This document shows positions 30,448 to 35,555 of a DNA stretch of 35,555 nt, piece after piece. Numbering within the stretch: position 1 is the stretch's first letter; each line of letters opens with the position of its first letter. The notes below the pieces were generated by a model. The model saw only the letters and a list, made by a program, of their open reading frames with translations, ran no database searches and had not been told where the DNA came from. The stretch comes from a virus, in IMG/VR virus record IMGVR_UViG_3300020060_000158, positions 1 to 35,555 of that record. One strand, given 5' to 3'. The position numbers and the translations under genes were made by a program.

Positions 30448-30907
30448 AAGGAAGTATGTCAGTTATCATGTGTTTGTACCTATTCGCGAAATCAGCATCA
30501 CAGAAAAGTGATTGATGTGAATGGGTCATTAGATACTCTTCGATTATAAATTCATCACCGTATTCAACGGCAGGGTAAATTCGCCACCCTGAAAATTCCT
30601 CACCATCGTACCGTATATCGATATGTTCGCTGCATACAGAATTTGCATAGGGGATAAAATCTGTATCATTTCTTCGCATCCACTCACTATTGAAAAAACC
30701 TCTGAATTGAGGCGAGTACCTCAGGAGAATAGCAGATTTAGGCATGACCATGCAAGCCATTGCGATGAACATTTCATATTCCAGATACTGATGATTGCAG
30801 TAATCTTCGTGTGACCAATTTAGAAGCTGACAAACACGATCAATCTGTGTTTGGTTCTTTTGCCTGATCTTGGCAATGTGAGTTTTTTTCTTTTCTAATG
30901 TTTTCAT
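30440..30907 (-). CDS. Early protein, unknown (155 aa)
   Basis: 155-aa protein with an N-terminal basic helix (KTLEKKKTHIAKIRQKNQTQ), a hydrophobic middle (YLEYEMFIAMACMVMPKSAI) and aromatic-rich C-terminal half (RYDGEEFSGWRIYPAVEYGD, SLFCDADFANRYKHMI). No family recognised. Overlaps the DnaA-like gene by 8 nt. Confidence 0.6.
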   Translation of the reverse strand: MKTLEKKKTHIAKIRQKNQTQIDRVCQLLNWSHEDYCNHQYLEYEMFIAMACMVMPKSAILLRYSPQFRGFFNSEWMRRNDTDFIPYANSVCSEHIDIRYDGEEFSGWRIYPAVEYGDEFIIEEYLMTHSHQSLFCDADFANRYKHMITDILPYV

Positions 30908-30908
30908 A

Positions 30909-31535
30909 TTAGTCTATTGCTTCTTGTCCCCAATATTTTGCAGCACCTTCAATCCAATTTGTGTAGTACCCTTTTTTACCTATGTAGCGTCCCATTGATA
31001 TAGCCCTGTGACCCTCTACCCATATTTTTAAATCAGCATCATACTTTATCGCTTTTGCCGGTCTTCCTGATGGGGCCTTCCCATCAGCCTGGCTAACTAT
31101 TATTATCAGCTTGTTCGGATACCTTTTTTTAAATGCTTCATATTTTTTATAAGTCCAATTCGTGTACTGCCAACTGTCTATCACTACGATCTTTGCACTA
31201 CGTTCCTTGTCAAGCCTTTCCTCTAAATCTTCCATGCTTTCCTGAACTAGCAGAACTTTTCCACTCACTTCGTTCATTCCTGCTTTTCTAAATGCGCCCT
31301 GCATCGTCTTGCTTCTTCCTTCCTCCAAGCTGTTTATTACCACCTTTCTGTTGAAGGTTGTTAGGTATTTGGTTAGTTTTAGATAAAAGCTAGTTTTACC
31401 ATTTCCACTATTTCCCCAAATGAACCAGACCCCCGATATTTCCGGCTTATCAAAGGCCTCGAACCAATCATCGGTAAAGTCAAACACCTCGAACTCAATT
31501 GAATCAAGATCGCGCGGTGTGTAACCTCTTTTCAT
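30909..31535 (-). CDS. RecA/RadA-like P-loop ATPase
   Basis: 208-aa single-domain ATPase. Walker A GNSGNGKTS (residues 41-49), Walker B IVVID (116-120), and a late IIIVSQADGKAPSGRPAKAI and YDADLKIWVEG, resembling the KIK-x-DADV region of RadA/Sak4-like proteins, which act on single-stranded DNA in recombination. It overlaps MuB by 4 nt. It may help recombination or replication after transposition. The Sak4 relation is by motif impression. Confidence 0.7.
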   Translation of the reverse strand: MKRGYTPRDLDSIEFEVFDFTDDWFEAFDKPEISGVWFIWGNSGNGKTSFYLKLTKYLTTFNRKVVINSLEEGRSKTMQGAFRKAGMNEVSGKVLLVQESMEDLEERLDKERSAKIVVIDSWQYTNWTYKKYEAFKKRYPNKLIIIVSQADGKAPSGRPAKAIKYDADLKIWVEGHRAISMGRYIGKKGYYTNWIEGAAKYWGQEAID

Positions 31536-32464
31536 AGGCCAAGAACCATTTTTACAAACTCCAATGTCAATGGTTGACCGAGCCTTTTAACTTCCCTCAG
31601 GCATGGGTTCAGCACGTCTGTTAACTCACCGTAATTTGCACAATTAGCCTGTAGCCACTTTTTAAGTTCGGCATCAACGCCATCTAAAAACAGGGTAAAC
31701 CTTGTGTCAACTTCGGGTATGTAGTGGGTTTTAAACTTGATACGGCGCATTAGCTGAGAAACACCGGCTTTTTTTCTTCTGATCAGTCTTGTCATGTTTT
31801 CGGTCAGCTCTTCGGTGCCGAGCATAACCAATGGGCAGATATTTAAAAGCAAATCATACAATTCCTTGAAAGCGCACAAAGCGGTTTGCTTCATATACTC
31901 TGATTCATCAAAAACCAACATCGGTTTAAGACCTTTTTCATTGCGTCTCTTTAACTCACGCCAGATCAGGCCAATTTTGACAGATTTAGAACCTTTCCAG
32001 TAGTCTAGTTTCAATTCATCTGCGATCTTTTGAAGCAAGTCTCCAAGGTTATCAGATGCGCCAACCTTAACGCTGAATACCTCGGCCGGAAATTTCTTTT
32101 TGAAGGCATCTAGTGCAAAGGTTTTTCCGGCACCAGTTTGACCGATCAACACGCCCGCTTCTGAATGATCCATGCAGTCTTTTAACTTGGATATGATAAA
32201 GGTTAACTGTGGCGTTGCTTTGGTGGTGATCAGCTTTTCTTCCAGTTCAAACCCGATAAGGTTAGCGATTCTGCTAAAATACATGTCGCTGATCCCGATC
32301 TCCTTTGCACCCATAGTCACAGTGGATTTACCTTTTCTCATTGGGATCAGATACGACGCATTGACATCGGCTTTCAGTGAAATATCAGCCTGAGAGAAGT
32401 TGTGAAGCTCCATGAATGTTTCTAGGGCTTCGATTATTCCGGTTTTTTGGTCTTGTGTAAGCAT
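31532..32464 (-). CDS. MuB-type transposition ATPase
   Basis: 310-aa target-selection ATPase of Mu-type transposition. The N-terminal 60 residues form an HTH (ADISLKADVNASYLIPMRKG), then an AAA+ domain with Walker A GQTGAGKT (108-115), Walker B LVFDES (183-188, Asp186/Glu187), LVMLGTEELTENM (sensor) and an arginine-rich segment RLIRRKKAG. The C-terminal section (NPCLREVKRLGQPLTLEFVK) matches the conserved end of this family. It binds DNA, delivers target to the transposase and gives immunity. Overlaps the RecA-like gene by 4 nt and starts 4 nt after transposase part 2. Confidence 0.9.
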   Translation of the reverse strand: MLTQDQKTGIIEALETFMELHNFSQADISLKADVNASYLIPMRKGKSTVTMGAKEIGISDMYFSRIANLIGFELEEKLITTKATPQLTFIISKLKDCMDHSEAGVLIGQTGAGKTFALDAFKKKFPAEVFSVKVGASDNLGDLLQKIADELKLDYWKGSKSVKIGLIWRELKRRNEKGLKPMLVFDESEYMKQTALCAFKELYDLLLNICPLVMLGTEELTENMTRLIRRKKAGVSQLMRRIKFKTHYIPEVDTRFTLFLDGVDAELKKWLQANCANYGELTDVLNPCLREVKRLGQPLTLEFVKMVLGL

Positions 32465-32468
32465 GGTG

Positions 32469-33644
32469 TTAAATAAAATCGTTAATGTCTATTTTGCTGT
32501 TGATGTAGTCTTGTTGTGTTTGCAGTTTGCTTTTTTCAGCGATACGCTCGTCACGTCTTGTGTGCTTCGCTTCCAATACCTTAACTGATTGCTGAATGCG
32601 GGCGGCATTTCTATTGTCTTTGTGCTGACCTTCGCTATCAACGATCAGTAGTTTTCCGAGGGTTTCTTCTATCCGAGGGTTACGAAGCATCAGACCGTTC
32701 AATGCATCGAAATCGCTTTGTTGAACTTGCAGGATGTCGTCGATCAGTGTTCTGTTGTGTTGGGTAATTCGTGCGAGTTCAGGAGCGTCACCGGCTGTCC
32801 TTTCAGCGAGTGCCATTGGTTGCACATACTTGTCGGTAAGCATGAACTTTAATGATCCGTCCGTACTGACAGCTAAAGCCTGTGACATATCTGCGGGATC
32901 GTATTTTATGATCCAGTCTTCATTCCTGTGCATCCTGAATTGTGGATCGAAGCAATCGAAAGTAAATTTCTGCTTGTTAATTTGCAGTATGACACCCGGA
33001 CCGTTCAGCCGGTTTGTGTCGCCGGAAGTTTCACCAAGGTGCGACAGGTATTCCATGTGCGACCAGGTTAACTTTTTGTCGTCCGAAAGAAGTGCATATG
33101 CTTCGACATATGCCGATTTCTTAGATGCCCGTTCCGCTTCGATCATCTTTACGATCTGGTCAACACAACCTTGTTCATCGGGGAAAGTGTGACGAATCTT
33201 ATTGCTGTATTCTTCATTCGGCTGATTCTCTTTTCTTGCCTTCATACCGAATCCAGACCAATTAGGCTGCAACTGGCAGTAGGTTTTATTGAGGTGCTTG
33301 AAATAAGGCTCAATAACTTTGGCTTTCGCATTCTTTACACGGGCGGGGGTGTATCGCTCAGACAATGCCTCGTAAAACGGCGTTAAGGTCTTCTTGTTGT
33401 AATTATCTGTTTGCAGTTGGTACACATGGTGCTTTGAACCGAACAGTTCCTCTGTGTGTGTTATCGCGTTTCTAAACGCTTGCCGGATCAGCGCCGGTGT
33501 CTCATGAGTACCGATTGCATAGCCAACAGGGTATTTGTTGCATGGATCAAGAACGACCACCATGCTTAGGCGGTGGTGATATTCGGTTACGTTACGGATG
33601 TTGCCTTCCCTGTCTTTGCGCTCAACCGTTTTTTGGTACATCAA
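32469..33644 (-). pseudogene. MuA-type transposase, C-terminal part (catalytic D2 and E)
   Basis: Second piece of the transposase, read in the same frame as the N-terminal piece after an in-frame TAA. It carries MVVVLDPCNKYPVGYAIGTH, the second catalytic Asp in YQLQTDNYNKK (about Asp80) and Glu in AKVIEPYFKHLNKTYCQLQP (about Glu112), then NWSGFGMKARK, SNKIRHTFPDEQG and a long C-terminal region with helical ending. Possible re-initiation at TTG 33644 or ATG 33641, both right after the stop, would give a fragment without the first catalytic Asp. Marked as part of a broken gene; readthrough or sequencing error are alternatives. Confidence 0.8.
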
Positions 33645-33647
33645 TTA
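33645..33647 (-). other. In-frame ochre codon in transposase
   Basis: Minus-strand reading GAT GTA TAA TTG ATG TAC shows TAA in the continuous reading frame of the transposase; both flanking ORFs are in this frame, so there is no indel. A single G-to-T change in GAA (Glu) would make it; CAA or AAA are other possible parents. Confidence 0.85.
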
Positions 33648-34550
33648 TACATCCCAACCATCAGCGGTCCAGTAAAGCAATGGCGCAGAAGGCGCACGTC
33701 TTTTAACCTGCATAGCGTGGTTGTTGTCATGGTTTCCTTTACCGCGCGATCCTGCGTCAGTATAGATTTGCCATTCGTCTCGTTTGTTGGCGACAGTGCC
33801 TTTGGTTATTTTCTTCCAACCGGCTACCTCGGCAGTCATGTTGTACAAATTCATTACCTGAACATCATCGAAGTTCCTACCCATTGCCATGATCCGGCGC
33901 AATGCCCCTTCCTGCTCGCTTTCAACCACCTTAGCGGCATTATCGTTACAAAGCTTTCCGCTGATTAGCGAAACATAACCGAGTTGCTTGTACTTGCTTA
34001 TTTTGCCTCTTAGTGCACGATCCCCCGGCGGGAGCTTCCAACCCCATTTAGCTTGAAGTGTTGCCAGTACATCAGTAAGATTTTTGAGTGATCCTGTTTG
34101 TTTAGCTGACCCACCAAGCGCAGACCGCCATGCTTTTGCATCGCTTTGCAGTTTGATTATGGCGTTTAATACTACGGCGGTAGAAGTGTATTCCCTGATG
34201 GTGTTTTGTTTCAGGTGTTCGCCATTTGGTAATGTATAAGTTTCAAAGAAACTTAGTGCTTTATAATCGTGCTTTAAAAGGGCTTTAATAGGTTGTTGCT
34301 GCGCGGTCTTTACCACATCTTTAAACTTGATGGCAACTGACCTTTTTACCTCCATTGGAAGCAATTCGAAATCATAAAGGGCTTCCGTTCCCCTGCAACC
34401 TGGCCTTACTGTTTTTAACTTTCCTGAGTTTTTAAAATTCTGGTAATCATACTGTGATATGAAAGCGTCGTCGCCCACAGTGTTCGGCTGTACGCTCTTA
34501 TTAACTAATTCGCTGTACGAGATACAAAGAGTGTTGTTATAAAATTCCAT
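33645..34550 (-). pseudogene. MuA-type transposase, N-terminal part (ends after catalytic D1)
   Basis: 301-aa product of the first half of the transposase. The N-terminal DNA-binding region (residues about 1-230) contains VMNLYNMTAEVAGWKKITKG and TVANKRDEW. The last residues are LLYWTADGWDV, where Asp297 corresponds to the first Asp of the DDE triad. The gene then hits TAA, followed in the same frame by Leu-Met-Tyr-Gln-Lys-Thr. In related enzymes the segment after DGWD runs on directly (remembered pattern DGWDVEL-YQKT). The two halves together give about 693 residues, close to MuA (663). Starts 2 nt after the Ner-like stop. Confidence 0.85.
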
Positions 34551-34552
34551 AT

Positions 34553-34774
34553 TTAGTTTGATGATTTTGGTTCAGTGGTAGGGGTAGCTAATTCAGCTAG
34601 TAGTTTTGGAACGATGTTGGTGCCTTTGTACTTTCCATTGATGGTATCACTAAGTACTTTTCTGCTGATTTCAATTGCGGTAGCAATTTCCTGATGTGTC
34701 CGTTTGTCTTTAAATACTTCTAACCTCAAGTACAGATTTTCAGGATATTTAATTTCTTTCTTTTTGCTTTGCAT
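34553..34774 (-). CDS. Ner/Cro-like HTH regulator
   Basis: 73-aa from ATG 34774. It has an HTH in HQEIATAIEISRKVLSDTIN preceded by LEVFKDKRT. This small protein is at the Ner position of Mu-like phages, first in the early operon and divergent from the repressor; Ner represses early and repressor promoters. Starts further upstream (34816) would place the N terminus inside operator repeats and are less likely. Confidence 0.75.
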   Translation of the reverse strand: MQSKKKEIKYPENLYLRLEVFKDKRTHQEIATAIEISRKVLSDTINGKYKGTNIVPKLLAELATPTTEPKSSN

Positions 34775-34781
34775 ATTTATA

Positions 34782-34789
34782 TACATTTG
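34782..34789 (+). promoter_or_regulatory. Repressor promoter -7 element candidate
   Basis: TACATTTG (TAnnTTTG) oriented toward the repressor gene, about 70 nt before its ATG. The leader it would give contains the operator repeats. No clean -33 element is visible. Confidence 0.35.
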
Positions 34790-34870
34790 TGAATACTTAC
34801 GCAAATATATACGCAAAGTGAGTACAAATGCAATAGCTCTCTAAAGAAAAATACGCACAATGAGTACAGA
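34786..34870. repeat. Operator repeat cluster between repressor and Ner
   Basis: TACGCAAAGTGAGTACAAA (34810-34828) and TACGCACAATGAGTACAGA (34852-34870) are direct 19-bp repeats, 16 of 19 matching, spaced 42 bp (four turns). A third, weaker copy (GTGAATAC, 34789-34796) lies left. The right repeat covers the repressor start codon, so repressor binding there would also control its own gene. Confidence 0.6.
34802..34834 (-). promoter_or_regulatory. Early leftward promoter candidate
   Basis: Minus-strand TATATTTG (34809-34802) matches TAnnTTTG, with ATTG (34834-34831) 21 nt upstream as a partial -33 element. An operator repeat at 34810-34828 lies between the two elements, so repressor binding would block transcription of the early operon. 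Confidence 0.5.
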
Positions 34871-35555
34871 AAACAGCAAAGTGTTGATATTGAACGAGAT
34901 AAAATCTTATTACAAATTTAAAAGTGATGTAGATTTTTCCCGTTTCCTAAGTATTGCACCAACCACGCTCTCAAGCTGGTACAAAAGAAACACTATGGAC
35001 TACGATTTAATATACTCGAAATGCGTAGACATAAACGCAGAATTTATATTGAGTGGAAAGGGAGAAGTTAAAAAGCTGGCACTCTCGACAAAAACTACTA
35101 ACGATTTCTCAGGACCTTCTGATAAAAAACATAACCTGCAAAAAATACCATTGTATGATCTGGAAGCCGCTGCCGGTCTTGTAAGTATCTTCCAAAGTAG
35201 CAAGCAAAACATTATCGACTTTATTACTATTCCAAATATGCCAAAGTGTGATGGTGCTATCTCTGTGACAGGGGACAGCATGTATCCATTATTGAAAAGT
35301 GGCGATATAGTCTTGTATAAAATTCTTAGAGACCTTTTACATGGGATTTTCTTTGGTGAAATGTATCTGTTAAGTTTGGATGTTGATGACGAAGAAATGA
35401 TCACTGTTAAGTTTGTTCAGAGATCAGAGCTAGGAACTGACTATGTAAAGTTAGTTAGCGAGAATCGACACCATTCACCGAAAGATGTACCAATTAAGAT
35501 GATCAGGGCGATGGCATTAGTCAAAGCAAGTATCCGCATAAACAGTATGAACTAG
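34860..35555 (+). CDS. CI/LexA-type phage repressor with S24 peptidase domain
   Basis: 231-aa repressor. Residues 1-65 are a CI-like HTH (VDFSRFLSIAPTTLSSWYKR). Residues about 95-231 are a LexA/S24 autocleavage domain with the Ala105-Gly106 cleavage site in LYDLEAAAGL, Ser140 in TGDSMYPLLKSGD and Lys184 in ITVKFV. It would maintain lysogeny by binding the operators upstream, and self-cleave when RecA is activated. Start ATG 34860 lies in an operator repeat. Stop TAG is at the window edge. Confidence 0.85.
   Translation: MSTENSKVLILNEIKSYYKFKSDVDFSRFLSIAPTTLSSWYKRNTMDYDLIYSKCVDINAEFILSGKGEVKKLALSTKTTNDFSGPSDKKHNLQKIPLYDLEAAAGLVSIFQSSKQNIIDFITIPNMPKCDGAISVTGDSMYPLLKSGDIVLYKILRDLLHGIFFGEMYLLSLDVDDEEMITVKFVQRSELGTDYVKLVSENRHHSPKDVPIKMIRAMALVKASIRINSMN

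Noticed and set aside
33645-33647. Genome-wide recoding of TAA as an explanation of the interrupted transposase
   Set aside because: Many genes in the window end normally with TAA at expected positions (for example 10043-9705, 18461, 16735), so TAA is a working stop here.
1-35555. Prophage ends, tRNA genes, CRISPR arrays, insertion sequences
   Set aside because: No terminal repeats or attachment sites, no tRNA-like folds, no regularly spaced repeats and no IS-type transposase were recognised; the phage ends are probably outside the window.

Overview
The window is almost entirely a Mu-like, transposable, contractile-tailed (Myoviridae-type) prophage of a Bacteroidota host, most likely Sphingobacteriaceae (Mucilaginibacter/Pedobacter type). 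This host call is inferred from several things. The structural families are typical of Bacteroidota phages (DUF2586 sheath, DUF6046, DUF3164, DUF4406). Secreted proteins have leaders ending in FAQ or a Cys lipobox. Shine-Dalgarno sequences are scarce, and some intergenic regions carry the Bacteroidota -7 element TAnnTTTG. No tRNA, rRNA, CRISPR array or IS element was seen. Neither prophage end is recognisable, and both window edges fall on gene boundaries.

Layout from the right end. A CI/LexA-type repressor (34860-35555, rightward) faces a Ner/Cro-like regulator (34553-34774, leftward) across an operator region with three related repeats. The leftward early operon then runs from the regulator to about 23.1 kb. 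It holds the Mu-type transposase A, interrupted by an in-frame TAA directly after the first catalytic Asp, the MuB-type ATPase and a RecA-like ATPase. A DnaA-domain-IV-like small protein, DUF3164, DUF4406, a C5 cytosine methyltransferase, DUF1643, an ASCH-like protein, a GemA-like protein and several small unknowns follow. Four tiny single-helix membrane proteins (32-42 aa) are tucked between these genes. A lipoprotein (23129-23581) and a strong bidirectional terminator (23097-23127) close this side.

The late genes are split into two divergent blocks that start from a 146-bp region at 14612-14757. This region carries two 11-bp direct repeats 21 bp apart. The rightward block (14758-22832) encodes TerS, TerL, a gp36-like protein, the DUF935 portal, a gpF-like minor head protein fused to a CdiA-type nuclease domain, the tape measure, a gpG-like virion morphogenesis protein and a putative tail terminator. 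The leftward block (14611-1) encodes a ClpP-type head protease with a probable nested scaffold and a major capsid protein with two N-terminal hydrophobic helices. The sheath, tail tube, a tail assembly chaperone made by -1 frameshifting, baseplate hub and spike, a spanin-like pair, LysM, baseplate J-like, fibre and collar proteins follow, then a secreted-type SGNH hydrolase fibre, a holin and an endolysin.

The most notable observations are the ochre codon inside the transposase catalytic core and a textbook -1 frameshift site (A AAA AAC, 5-nt spacer, 14-bp stem) whose downstream frame has no usable start codon. The cluster of overlapping micro-membrane-protein genes, the capsid/toxin-nuclease fusion, and a lipoprotein with a C-terminal helix overlapping a membrane coiled-coil gene (spanin architecture) also stand out.
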